A program made the translations under genes and the position numbers. From Olsenella_L kribbiana (GTDB lineage: Bacteria > Actinomycetota > Coriobacteriia > Coriobacteriales > Atopobiaceae): DNA of 64,000 bases. Positions 17,000-25,131 of the stretch are shown here, in pieces (positions within the stretch are counted from its first letter, which is position 1; the number at the start of each line of letters is the position of its first letter). The notes below the pieces were generated by a model. It did not search any database and was not told the DNA's origin. It was given only the letters and a program-made list of their open reading frames with translations. The stretch is from the NCBI RefSeq assembly GCF_036408795.1, contig NZ_JAZGJP010000002.1, positions 186,001-250,000 of the forward strand. Reading direction: 5' to 3'.

Positions 17000-17075
17000 G
17001 GCTGGGTAGCTCAGTTGGTAGAGCAGGGGACTGAAAATCCCCGTGTCAGGGGTTCGATTCCCTTCCCCGCCACCA
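17000..17075 (+). tRNA. tRNA-Phe (GAA), CCA encoded
   Basis: A 76-nt cloverleaf with D arm GCTC/GAGC, anticodon stem-loop GGGGACTGAAAATCCCC, T loop TTCGATT and encoded CCA. The acceptor strands GGCTGGG and CCCCGCC pair except at position 4-69 (T against C), and the T stem has one G-U pair. The loops and anticodon are otherwise canonical, so the gene is probably functional. Confidence 0.95.
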
Positions 17076-17084
17076 TGAAAGATA

Positions 17085-17113
17085 CAGGCCAGAGCATTTG
17101 TTGCTCTGGCCTG
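17085..17113 (+). terminator. tRNA-Phe terminator
   Basis: CAGGCCAGAGCA pairs perfectly with TGCTCTGGCCTG around a TTTGT loop and is followed by TTTTCTT. Confidence 0.9.
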
Positions 17114-17128
17114 TTTTCTTGTGGAATT

Positions 17129-17166
17129 GCCTTTCAGCATCGTCGGGACGAAAGACGGCCTGGCTG
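17129..17166 (+). repeat. 38-bp direct repeat, copy 1
   Basis: Runs from GCCTTTCAGCAT to GGCCTGGCTG; identical to 17513-17550 except for one C/T difference. It starts 53 bases after tRNA-Phe. Confidence 0.85.
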
Positions 17167-17281
17167 CATTAAGTGGCGCTTCACCGAGCTGATTCTTCTC
17201 TATGATTTTGTCTAACGATATTGCTGGCTGCGAAGAGCTTTTGCAGAGGATCAGAAGAGGGGGCATGTCGTTTCTGCAGGC

Positions 17282-17506
17282 ATGGATACGCAGATTGTGC
17301 TGAAGACACCAGAGTTAGTCGAGATGTTCTTGAATGCATCGGAAGAATCGGAGCGGCTGGATAGATATGTGTCAGCTCCGCATCCCTAGCCATTTGCGGA
17401 TGACCCTGAAGGGCTGCACCGCTTTCTTGCCAAGCGCGAGGCGCGCAAGCAATTAAGATCTGAAGAATCCCGAACAGAATGCAGGAACAGGCAGATGCCT
17501 GACTGA
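17282..17506 (+). pseudogene. Decayed small gene between 38-bp repeats
   Basis: An ATG at 17282 opens a 35-residue frame (MDTQIVLKTPELVEMF...) ending at an in-frame TAG (17387-17389). The same frame continues with protein-like sequence (PFADDPEGLHRFLAKREA) to a TGA at 17504-17506. Read through the nonsense codon it would be a protein of about 74 residues. The motif FLNASEESERLDRYV resembles YLNESAELDRKV encoded near 18199-18240, suggesting two relics of one small-protein family. The function is unknown. Confidence 0.4.
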
Positions 17507-17512
17507 CGCTGT

Positions 17513-17550
17513 GCCTTTCAGCATTGTCGGGACGAAAGACGGCCTGGCTG
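17513..17550 (+). repeat. 38-bp direct repeat, copy 2
   Basis: Second copy of 17129-17166 with one mismatch. The two copies enclose 346 bases that hold only the broken small gene. Confidence 0.85.
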
Positions 17551-17640
17551 TACCGAATAGCGCATCTTAAAGCTCTCTCCATCTCTCTTGCGCTATCCTT
17601 TTGTTCCAGCTGCCATGAAGCTGTGTGCAAGGAGGAGACT

Positions 17641-18141
17641 GTGAGCAAGAAGAAGCGTGCAAAGATCGTCGAGCCGAGCAAGAGCCAGAATGCGGTGCTC
17701 TTCATCTCTATCGCTGAGATTGCAGCTGCCTCCTTCACGCTGATCATGGCAATCATGGCGCTGATGGGGCTCCAGAATGCAGAGGTGCAGACGGCGCTTG
17801 CAGATGCCTTGGCCCAATCGAGCTCGACGCTCTCCTTCGACGATATGGTCGCGATGATCACGACAGCGTCAGTGGTAGAGGTTGTCTGCGGCATCGGCTG
17901 CGTTATCACGGGCATCTTCGGCATCAGGATCTCCCAGGACAAGAGCCTCGCCGTGACCTACAGCAAGCTCTGTCTCTTCACGCTTGTCCTGGCAGGAGTC
18001 GGTACTGTCGCCAGCATCCAGGCAGACACGATCTTCATCAGCTTCGTCCTTCTTGCTGTCACGGCACTTCTCTACTTCTACGTGAAGAAGGTCCGCTTCG
18101 AAGCTGAATCCCAGGCCTCAAAGAAGCGGAAGAAACGTTAA
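17641..18141 (+). CDS. Small multi-span membrane protein, function unknown
   Basis: A 166-residue protein with a basic start (VSKKKRAKIVEPSK), four hydrophobic segments (about residues 20-43, 75-98, 110-125 and 128-148) and a basic tail (SKKRKKR). No family is recognised. GTG 17641 is preferred because AAGGAGG (17629-17635) is 5 bases upstream; the open frame extends further but lacks another ribosome site. Confidence 0.7.
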   Translation: MSKKKRAKIVEPSKSQNAVLFISIAEIAAASFTLIMAIMALMGLQNAEVQTALADALAQSSSTLSFDDMVAMITTASVVEVVCGIGCVITGIFGIRISQDKSLAVTYSKLCLFTLVLAGVGTVASIQADTIFISFVLLAVTALLYFYVKKVRFEAESQASKKRKKR

Positions 18142-18168
18142 GCAGACGTTTCTGCTCGTGCATCCAGA

Positions 18169-18303
18169 TTGTCAATACAATCCGTTCATATCATTCAGTA
18201 TTTGAATGAATCCGCGGAGCTTGACCGAAAAGTCTGGCGAACAAGGAGCAATCTGCTAGACTTTTTGCCTAAAGAATCTTACAGAAATCTGCCAATGAGC
18301 TGA
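18169..18303 (+). pseudogene. Second relic of the LNxSxELDR small-protein family
   Basis: An open stretch with no ATG encodes SVHIIQYLNESAELDRKVWR and stops at TGA 18301-18303. The central motif resembles the broken gene at 17282. It could be chance; a protein search is needed. Confidence 0.3.
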
Positions 18304-18373
18304 TAAGAGGTACCGAGTGCTTTCTGCATGCCGGAGGCTGAGCATTCCCCGAAGTAGCAGAAGAGAGGCTGGC

Positions 18374-18703
18374 TTGAGCAATCAGGACTATGCCGCTCCG
18401 AAGATGGGCAAGCTGATCTTTGTCACAGTTCTCTGCGCTATCGCCGTGTCGGTCCTGCTCTGGCTTGCGCTGAGCCTCACGAACCTGCTTCCGGTTGGCA
18501 TGCATGACATGAAGCCGCATGACAGGGAGCGTCGTCCTCCGAAGAACGAGCAGCTTGTCCTTATGGACGTCAGCAGCGTGAGCGATGGCGCAGCTGAATC
18601 AGAACCGCTCGACGAGCTCCTGCCGTACCTCTACTCCCAGAACAGCCAGTACTGCTGCTCCAATCTGCTTCCGCAGGATGGGAGCGCCACTTCGGACAAT
18701 TGA
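18374..18703 (+). CDS. Small single-span membrane protein, function unknown
   Basis: A 109-residue open frame starting at TTG 18374 with GAGAGG 5 bases upstream (ATG 18404 is an alternative). A hydrophobic segment MGKLIFVTVLCAIAVSVLL is followed by a polar tail with a Cys pair (QYCCSN). No family is recognised. Composition matches neighbouring genes, which supports coding. Confidence 0.5.
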   Translation: MSNQDYAAPKMGKLIFVTVLCAIAVSVLLWLALSLTNLLPVGMHDMKPHDRERRPPKNEQLVLMDVSSVSDGAAESEPLDELLPYLYSQNSQYCCSNLLPQDGSATSDN

Positions 18704-18834
18704 TAGCCAGACAATCCGGCCCCCGATGTCACTGGAAGTCGGAGGGCTGTCTTTCTTCTTCACCAGGCTTCCGAGCAGGCTGCAGTGCCTGGCTATAATG
18801 GACCCAGGAAATCTGATGATATGGGAGGTATGCT

Positions 18835-19794
18835 ATGCGCATTGCATTGCTGGAACCTTTGGGAGTGCCTGCAGAAACCATCGAAGAGCTTGCAGCTCCT
18901 ATCCGCGAACGTGGTTACGAGTTCGTGTACTTCGATACAAAGACAGCCGATGCTTCCGAGCTTGCCAAGAGGAGCGAAGGCGCCGATATAGTGATGATTG
19001 CGAACAATCCCTATCCTGCCTCTGCTGTCGAGTCAGATGCAGCGCTCAAGATGATTGCTGTCGCGTTCACGGGTATCGACCATGTGGCGCTCGATGCCTG
19101 CAGGGAAAAGGGCGTTGCGGTCTGCAACTGCGCAGGCTACTCCGATGTGAGCGTCGCCGAGCTGACGATTGGCCTCACGATCGATGTGCTCCGCAAGGTC
19201 GCGGAAGGGGATGCTGCAGCACGTTCTGGCAGGACCTCTCAGGGTCTTGCGGGCAGAGAGATCTGCGGTCGCACCGTCGGCATCGTCGGCACGGGACACA
19301 TCGGCACACAGGCGGGACGTCTCTTCGATGCCTTTGGCGCCCATGTCCTGGGCTACGCCCGCCACGAGAATCCTGAGGCAACGGCAGCAGGCATCGAGTA
19401 TGTGGATGACCTCGATGAGCTGCTCGCAGCAAGCGATATCGTGAGCCTGCACCTTCCGAACAACGCTTCGACGAGGAAGATGTTCACAGCAGAGAAGTTC
19501 GCCGAGATGCCTGAAGGCTCTGTCTTCATCAACTGCGCCCGTGGTGCCATCGTCGACAACGATGCTCTGGCAGATGCCCTGAACTCGGGCCATCTTGCTG
19601 GCGCCGGTGTCGATGTCTTCGATATGGAGCCGCCTCTGCCCGAGGACTACAAGCTCATTCATGCAAAGAATGTCGTGCTGACGCCGCATGTGGGCTTCCT
19701 CACCGAGGAGGCCATGCAGCGCCGTGCTGCCATTGAGTTCGGCAATGTCTATGCCTGGCTTGATGGAAAGCCGAAAAACGTCTGCGAGCTTTAA
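18835..19794 (+). CDS. D-isomer-specific 2-hydroxyacid dehydrogenase
   Basis: A 319-residue NAD-dependent dehydrogenase of the lactate/glycerate/phosphoglycerate family. The NAD motif is GIVGTGHIGTQAGRLF at about residue 145; the catalytic Arg is in NCARGAIVD, the Glu in DVFDMEPPLP and the His in LTPHVGFLTEE. The substrate is not deducible; the length and single domain pair exclude serine-type PGDH with ACT. It has a good GGGAGG-like site at its start and its own terminator at 19824-19846. Confidence 0.9.
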   Translation: MRIALLEPLGVPAETIEELAAPIRERGYEFVYFDTKTADASELAKRSEGADIVMIANNPYPASAVESDAALKMIAVAFTGIDHVALDACREKGVAVCNCAGYSDVSVAELTIGLTIDVLRKVAEGDAAARSGRTSQGLAGREICGRTVGIVGTGHIGTQAGRLFDAFGAHVLGYARHENPEATAAGIEYVDDLDELLAASDIVSLHLPNNASTRKMFTAEKFAEMPEGSVFINCARGAIVDNDALADALNSGHLAGAGVDVFDMEPPLPEDYKLIHAKNVVLTPHVGFLTEEAMQRRAAIEFGNVYAWLDGKPKNVCEL

Positions 19795-19823
19795 GCAGAT
19801 AGACGAGCACAAATAAATTAGGA

Positions 19824-19846
19824 GGCTGCTGGAACAACCGGCAGCC
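19824..19846 (+). terminator. Terminator of the 2-hydroxyacid dehydrogenase gene
   Basis: GGCTGCTGG and CCGGCAGCC pair around AACAA with one G-U pair, followed by TTCTTCC. Confidence 0.75.
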
Positions 19847-20313
19847 TTCTTCCATGGTCTGGCATCTCTGATGAAAGGATCGTATCAGGAGACTGGAATC
19901 TGGCAGGGCAGGAATGCCGGCGCTGCCGCTGGGCTGCCTGATTCCGCCATCCTCATCGGGAAGCAGGACATGCCTGCCTGGGAAGCACGCCTTCTTGAAA
20001 ACCAGAAGACTCTTCCAGTGCCGCATCGCATCAGCGCTCCAGCTTCTCCCGTTTCAGGCAGCGAGGCTGCCTGTGCCCATCCAGCCAGGTCCAGATAGGC
20101 ACAGAAAGGGTTCCTATGGCGTCTGGATTCGAGCTTTGGATGGCCAATCGGCAACCATTGGTTTTCAGGGCAGGGCTCTCCTGCCTCCGGTGTCCTATAC
20201 TGGCTCTCACGCAGGATTAGTTACTCTGGACTTATCTTGGAGATTTGTTCCTGCACCGGAAGATGCCAGGACCGTATGCCCTGGCATTGCATGAGAGTGG
20301 ATGCTCGTCTCCT
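19847..20313. other. Gene-poor stretch upstream of the antiterminator relic
   Basis: About 470 bases with no recognised gene. A 75-codon open frame from ATG 19871 has no family match or ribosome site. GCAGGATTAGTTACT (20212-20226) resembles the 5' part of a RAT antiterminator but lacks the rest. ATGCCAGG/CCTGGCAT (20263-20287) is an 8-bp hairpin without a T run. Confidence 0.4.
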
Positions 20314-21157
20314 ATGCAGGCTGTATGCAACATCAACAGCAATGTCGCGCTCTGTCTCGATTCCCAAGGCAATGAGCTCGTGGCCTTCGGCCGCGGCATC
20401 GGCTTCAGGAAGCCGCCCTATGAGGTGGAGCTTTCGCGCATAGAGCACCTTCTATGGGGTGGACCCGAAGCTGATCTCCGCTATCGAGGATATCCCGTCA
20501 GTTCTGGTGCTCATTGCCGATGAGGTGGTGCAGGGCTTTATGGCCGCAACCGGCAAGGCCCTGAATCCGCAGGTCGCCTTCACGCTGGCAGACCATCTTG
20601 CCTTCGCTATCCAGCGTCAGCACAGACGTCTCGTCTTCGAGGTTCCGGTCAAGCAGGATGTGCGCGACCTCTATGCGGACGAGGTTGCGGCAGGACATAG
20701 GGCTCTGGCTCTGGTCCTGGAGCGCATGCATGAATGGCTGCCTGCAGAAGAGGAAGCGCTGGTCGCTCTCCACCTGGTGGATGCCGAAGAGGGAAGCGTC
20801 CAGGATGACGCGCCCATCAGCCGCGAGGTGATATCCCACATCGCCGCGATCGTCGGACAGGATGTGGGGGCAGAGATCGACCGGACAGGCTTCGACTTCA
20901 CCCGCTTCTCTTCCCATATGCAGCACCTGATCAGGAGAAGCGCAGAGGGGGCTTTTCTCGATACGAAGAACCAGCAGCTCTATCAGGTGCTCGTGGACTC
21001 CTATCCCGACACCTACCGCTGTGTCGAGCATATCTGCGCCTATCTCAGGTGCGTGCGCGGACGAAGGCTTCCGGACGAGGAGAGGATGTATCTGATTCTT
21101 CATGTGAACAGGCTCTGTGCGAGAGGGGAGACGCCAAACAGCCCGGCATCAAAGTAA
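20314..21157 (+). pseudogene. BglG/LicT-family transcription antiterminator, frameshifted
   Basis: The N-terminal RNA-binding CAT domain is plain from ATG 20314 (CNINSNVALCLDSQGNEL, then FGRGIGFRKP) up to SRIEH. From about 20450 the protein continues in the next frame as FYGVDPKLISAIEDIPSVL followed by two PRD domains (TLADHLAFAIQRQ, ALVALHLVDAEEG, HMQHLIRRS) to the stop at 21157. Dropping one base near 20449 restores a full-length protein of about 280 residues. Such proteins bind RAT RNA and read through terminators when the cognate sugar PTS is active. The RAT and target PTS gene follow directly. Confidence 0.82.
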
Positions 21158-21178
21158 TGCCACACAACCGATACCTGA

Positions 21179-21209
21179 AGGCTTGTTACCGCGCAAGCGG
21201 GCTTTGCCT
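21179..21209 (+). promoter_or_regulatory. RAT antiterminator RNA element (LicT/BglG type)
   Basis: The stretch beginning GGCTTGTTACCGCG and ending GCGGGCTTTGCCT follows the RAT pattern (GGxTTGTTACtGc, then GCaGGCaaxxCCT). Its 3' edge overlaps the left arm of the terminator at 21205-21246, as required for mutually exclusive folding. Confidence 0.8.
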
Positions 21210-21246
21210 CTCTGATTCTCCGGATGCCGTCCGGAGCAGGGAGGCA
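21205..21246 (+). terminator. Conditional leader terminator overlapping the RAT
   Basis: TGCCTC pairs with GAGGCA and CTCCGGA with TCCGGAG (loop TGCCG); TATTTCTT follows. Confidence 0.75.
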
Positions 21247-21268
21247 TATTTCTTGAAAGGGGACGGCG

Positions 21269-22395
21269 ATGGGAAAGAGCCAGAAATTCGAGGAGCTTGC
21301 AGAGCAGGTGATGCCGCTTCTGGGAGGCAGGGACAACATCACTTGGTTTTCGCACTGCGTGACGCGTCTGCGCTTCACCGTGAAGGACCATGGCCTGGTG
21401 GACAAGGACGGCATCGACGCCCTGAAAGGCGCGATCGGCTCCCAGTGGGCAGGGGACCAGTACCAGATCATCGTCGGCCCCGATGTGGAGGAGGCCTACT
21501 CTGCCATCCTTGCCAGAGGAGAGATATCGGGCGATATGGCGCCTGCGGCAGGAGATGCTGCAAAGCCCCGCAAGCGTACGGTGGGCTCTGTGGCCAGTGC
21601 CATCATCGATGCGATCTCAGGCTGCATCACGCCGATCCTTCCCATGCTGGTCGGTACCGGCATGCTCCGTGTCGTGCTTGTCCTTCTGGTCCAGCTCGGC
21701 CTCATCACGAGCGACAATCCGACCTATGTGACCCTTGCCTTTGCGGCCGATGCCGGACTCTACTTCCTGGCAATCGCTATCGGCGTGACCGGATCCAGGA
21801 AGTTCGGCGTCAAGCTCGGCATCGGCATCATGTGGGTCATGACACGATCGGCTTTGTCGGCGTCGCTATCGTCTGCTGCCTCTATCCGATTCTGGTGATG
21901 ACCGGCATGCATACGACGCTCCTGCCGTTTCTGACCCAGTCCTTTGCGACGCTTGGCTACGATTCCTTTGTCGGTGCCGCACAGCTTGTCTCGAACATGA
22001 CACAGGGCGTGGCGGCGCTTGCGGTTACTATCAAGACGAAAGGCGATGAAGACCTCAAGGCAGAAGCCTCGACCTGTGCCTTCACGGCACTGGTGGGCGG
22101 CGTCACCGAGCCGGCCCTTTACGGCATCAACCTCAAGTTCAAGACGCCGCTTGCGGCGGCGATGATCGGAAACCTGGCAGGCGGCCTCTGGGTAGGCATC
22201 GCCCAGGTCTTCCGCTATTCGCTCGGCGGAACCAATCTCTGGGGCATCGCGGTCTTTGTCGGCAAGGAAGGAAACGTCGTGAACATGCTGATCGGGGTCG
22301 CAATCGGCGTGGCAGTTGCCTTCGTTGCTGCCATGGTTCTCTACCGTCCGGAAAAGGAGAAGCCTGGCACGGCCTCGGAGAAGGCAGCTGCCTGA
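21269..22395 (+). pseudogene. Beta-glucoside-type PTS EIIBC, internal deletion and frame change
   Basis: The start (ATG with AAAGGGG 6 bases upstream) encodes an intact EIIB domain with phospho-cysteine C30 (TWFSHCVTRLRFTV) and the first EIIC spans (ISGCITPILPMLVGTG). Near 21840 the frame changes and resumes with the C-terminal EIIC part (CCLYPILVMTGMHTTLLPF, GGVTEPALYGINLK) through 22395. The coding total is about 375 codons, roughly 90-100 short of a usual EIIBC, so a middle portion of EIIC is missing. The permease cannot be functional. The RAT and terminator leader upstream are intact. Confidence 0.85.
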
Positions 22396-22729
22396 GTCGG
22401 GCAGTGCATCTTTCGGGAAGCCCCGCTGCATGTCGCGGGCAGCAGGATTGCCGCACCGTGCTCGCGAGTTCCAGAAGATGCAGCATGCAGGCAGAGACTG
22501 GCGGCAGCAGGATGGTTTCCTGCCGGCATGGCCCAAGGTGCCCGGGGACTGCCAGACCAGGGTGCAGACAGGCTGTCCGACCGAGGCATCTGCGTCGAGA
22601 GTTCAGGGAAGACGGCTGTAGATCTGTCAAAGGACGGACTGGCAATCGAGCCTGATGGAGTCATCGTCACGGCTGCTGAAAGCGACGGCGAGGAGGCGCC
22701 TGCCAGATGGCACAAGACGTCCCATGCGC
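22396..22729 (+). other. Non-coding stretch with a possible EIIA-domain relic
   Basis: No intact gene. The frame from 22561 reads GADRLSDRGICVESSGK and later GLAIEPDGVIVTAAESDG. This faintly resembles an EIIA-Glc domain (FADRxxGxGICVEPxxG), which would fit a former third PTS domain or gene. The match is weak. Confidence 0.25.
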
Positions 22730-22766
22730 AAGGAGGCCTTCCGCGCCTGATACGGGAGGCCTCCTT
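22730..22766. terminator. Hairpin closing the PTS relic locus
   Basis: AAGGAGGCCT (22730-22739) and AGGCCTCCTT (22757-22766) pair perfectly; the sequence after it is only moderately T-rich. It also lies just beyond the 3' end of the convergent CPBP gene. Confidence 0.65.
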
Positions 22767-22796
22767 CTGTCTGCCTGCGTGTCTCTCGAAGAGGAG

Positions 22797-23759
22797 CTAC
22801 CTGTCCTTCATATGCTTCGGTGCAAGCTCGGCAGCAGCGGTCTTGTCCAGGGCGTCTTTCCCGAGCAGCCAGCCTTCCTTCTTTGCGATATGGAGGATTA
22901 TGAAGAAGACAATGAGGTCGAGCGCTATCGAGAGGGCCATATCGAGGATAGTGGCCTCTGCTGCCATCGCATTGGCGCCGACAGCTGCCGAGACGAGGAA
23001 GGCACAGATATTGTTCATGGCATGGAAGACGATCGAAGTCTCCAGGCCGCCTGTCTTGAGTGCCAGGATGCCTGCGATGAGGCCGAAGGCCAGGATGGAG
23101 ATGAGTCCCCATACGTTATAGGTGTGCGACCCCATGAAGATGAGTGCCTGGAGGAGGAGCGGTATGGCCGTCACAGGGATCCAGCTGCCGAAGGACTGCA
23201 TGAGAAAGCCGCGGTAGGCATATTCCTCTGCTGCAGACTGGAAGGGCACGAGGATGAGGATAGCGAGGATATAGGAAAGGCTCGGAAGCGAGAAGGCGGG
23301 CATCTCGCCCGAGAGGATCGAAGCTATTGCAAGCTCTGCCAAGTTGCCCACCGCAAAGATGAGGAAGGCAGGAACGATGAGGCGTCCGATTCTCTTCCAG
23401 CGCAGATGTCCTTCGACAGAGCTCAGCGTCTTGAGGCCGCCGAGCCGCGTGGCATTCATGGCAATCCAGATGGCAGGGAGGAGAAGGATGACAGAGCCGA
23501 GAAGAAGGGAGATGCCAAGTCCGCTCTCCGCAAGGGACTCCAGGCCTTGCTGCATGAGCTCGTCTGCCGTGAGGGTCTCCGACTGTTCGAGAAGGGCTCC
23601 GATGGGGGAGGGAGCTCCCGAGAAGCCGATGGCAAAGAACGCGATGCCCGTGAAGAGGACAAAGAGGAGGCAAGCCAGAAGGAAAGCCACAATCGGTTTC
23701 CACCAGCGGTAGCGTTCCTGTTCCTTCATGCGGACGAGGTAGGTCTTGGGCAGCAGCAT
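22797..23759 (-). CDS. CPBP-family intramembrane metalloprotease
   Basis: A 320-residue membrane protein with about eight hydrophobic segments. The CPBP/Abi motifs are present: EEYAYRGFLMQSF (motif 1, EExxxR), GSHTYNV in the following span and FHAMNN (motif 3). Members cleave prenylated or membrane substrates or protect against bacteriocins; the specific role is unknown. ATG 23759 was preferred to the ATG at 23804 because GAAGGGA lies 7 bases before it. It stands alone, converging on the decayed PTS locus. Confidence 0.85.
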   Translation of the reverse strand: MLLPKTYLVRMKEQERYRWWKPIVAFLLACLLFVLFTGIAFFAIGFSGAPSPIGALLEQSETLTADELMQQGLESLAESGLGISLLLGSVILLLPAIWIAMNATRLGGLKTLSSVEGHLRWKRIGRLIVPAFLIFAVGNLAELAIASILSGEMPAFSLPSLSYILAILILVPFQSAAEEYAYRGFLMQSFGSWIPVTAIPLLLQALIFMGSHTYNVWGLISILAFGLIAGILALKTGGLETSIVFHAMNNICAFLVSAAVGANAMAAEATILDMALSIALDLIVFFIILHIAKKEGWLLGKDALDKTAAAELAPKHMKDR

Positions 23760-24169
23760 GGGCCATTCCCTTCTCCGGAAACATATAGTGGGATTCTTCC
23801 TCATGCCAGCCTACTTGATGCTGTTTTTCAGGCACATATCGGCGAAAGTGCCGAATCGTGGCCGGTAACTTACAGTGGGCAAGGCAGAGACCTGGGTCGT
23901 ATGCCCGAAGATGCAGCGATGACGTTGTTTCTGCTGTTCAGGCTGCAGGCACTGCGGAGGGTGTCTGTCGCAGATGCCCCCCTGATGAGGAAGCGCTGCT
24001 TCAGGCATTCTCTTCCGGCTGGCCAGGATGTCCCGGCGGATGGAAAGCGCGCCTTGCCGGCGTGCCCAATGGGCCGTGGGTCCTTGCCTTCTGTCTCTGC
24101 GCATATGCATGAAGAGGGCAAGCGGGGCTCTTTCGGTATCGAAGGATGGGCTTTCTGGCCAGTCCCGCT
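23760..24169. other. Intergenic stretch without a supported gene
   Basis: About 400 bases between the CPBP and phosphatase genes, both on the minus strand. Short open frames exist but none has a ribosome site or family match. It should hold the CPBP promoter, which I cannot locate. Confidence 0.4.
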
Positions 24170-24919
24170 TCAGGCAGAGACGACGAGACGCTTTCTGAGT
24201 GCAGCGATAGCGGCATCCGAGACGCCGCAGGCGTGGAAGTAGCCTTCTGCCGAGCCATAGCGCTGCATCACGAAATCGTAGGTCACGGCTATCGTATCGG
24301 GGTCCGACCCCATGAGCTTCTGGCGGGATCCTGCCTGCGCAAAGTCATGGGCATAGTAGGGCTTGCGCAGGATGTTCTCGCGCGTTATCTCGTAGTTCGC
24401 GATGCAGTCGTTGCGATCGACGCCGGCAAGCGAGAGCAGAAGCATTGCCAGGATGCCGGTCCGGTCCTTGCCTTCCGTGCAGTGGAAGAGGACGCAGGCA
24501 TCTTTCGGCGTCTCGAGGATGGCATGGACGACCTTCCGGAATCCCTCCGTATTCTCGAGGATCGTGCCATAGAAATCGAGTGCCTGGGGCTCACGGTCCG
24601 ATTTCATGAGCTCGTCGAGCCTGGAGTCGGCGATATTGAGGTCGAGGAGCGTGATGTGGCGGTAGGCCACATCGTCTGAGATGGGAATATCGGGATGCTC
24701 TGCTATCTCCTGGCTGCCGCGCAGGTCGATGACGGTACGGACGCCGTAGCCGTAGAGGAACTCCCTCTCATCGTCGTCGAGGAAAGACAGGCGGTCCGAT
24801 CTCACAAAGCGGTGCCAGGCAGTCTGGCTTCCGTCGGCTGTGGGATAGCCGCCCAGCTCGCGGGCATTGGCACAGGTATGGAGCGGCAGGCGCTGCCACA
24901 TCATCTCGTAGCTTTTCAT
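24170..24919 (-). CDS. Protein tyrosine/serine phosphatase (IphP/Y_phosphatase3 type)
   Basis: A 249-residue cysteine phosphatase. The signature HCX5R is visible as FHCTEGKDRTGILAMLLL, with the upstream conserved NARELGGYPT, FVRSDRLSFL and TVIDLRG segments of the PF13350 family. These enzymes dephosphorylate phosphotyrosine, phosphoserine or phosphoinositides. There is no signal peptide. ATG 24919 gives AGGAG 5 bases upstream; the adjacent ATG 24922 is nearly as good. Confidence 0.88.
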   Translation of the reverse strand: MKSYEMMWQRLPLHTCANARELGGYPTADGSQTAWHRFVRSDRLSFLDDDEREFLYGYGVRTVIDLRGSQEIAEHPDIPISDDVAYRHITLLDLNIADSRLDELMKSDREPQALDFYGTILENTEGFRKVVHAILETPKDACVLFHCTEGKDRTGILAMLLLSLAGVDRNDCIANYEITRENILRKPYYAHDFAQAGSRQKLMGSDPDTIAVTYDFVMQRYGSAEGYFHACGVSDAAIAALRKRLVVSA

Positions 24920-25076
24920 CATGTCTCCTGTTTGTCGCATCATCCCTTCAAGTATGCCTTATCAGGGCGGTGCGACGGGATGAGGGCATGCGTTTAGTTG
25001 AGAGATGAAGAGAGATGGATGTCTCCGATCTGAAGCATGCGGATATCCATCAGAGATTGCGCCTCCTTATGAAAAG

Positions 25077-25106
25077 AGGCCCGCATGCTTTGGGACATAC
25101 GGGCCT
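25077..25106 (-). terminator. Terminator of the NCS2 permease gene
   Basis: On the minus strand AGGCCCGTATG pairs with CATGCGGGCCT (one wobble) and CTTTTC follows. Confidence 0.85.
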
Positions 25107-25131
25107 GATCGTTCTCGTGGGAGGGAGACTC

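Noticed and set aside
22707..24242. A 511-codon plus-strand frame opposite the CPBP gene
   Set aside because: Shadow of the CPBP protease coding strand extended through intergenic DNA; no family features.
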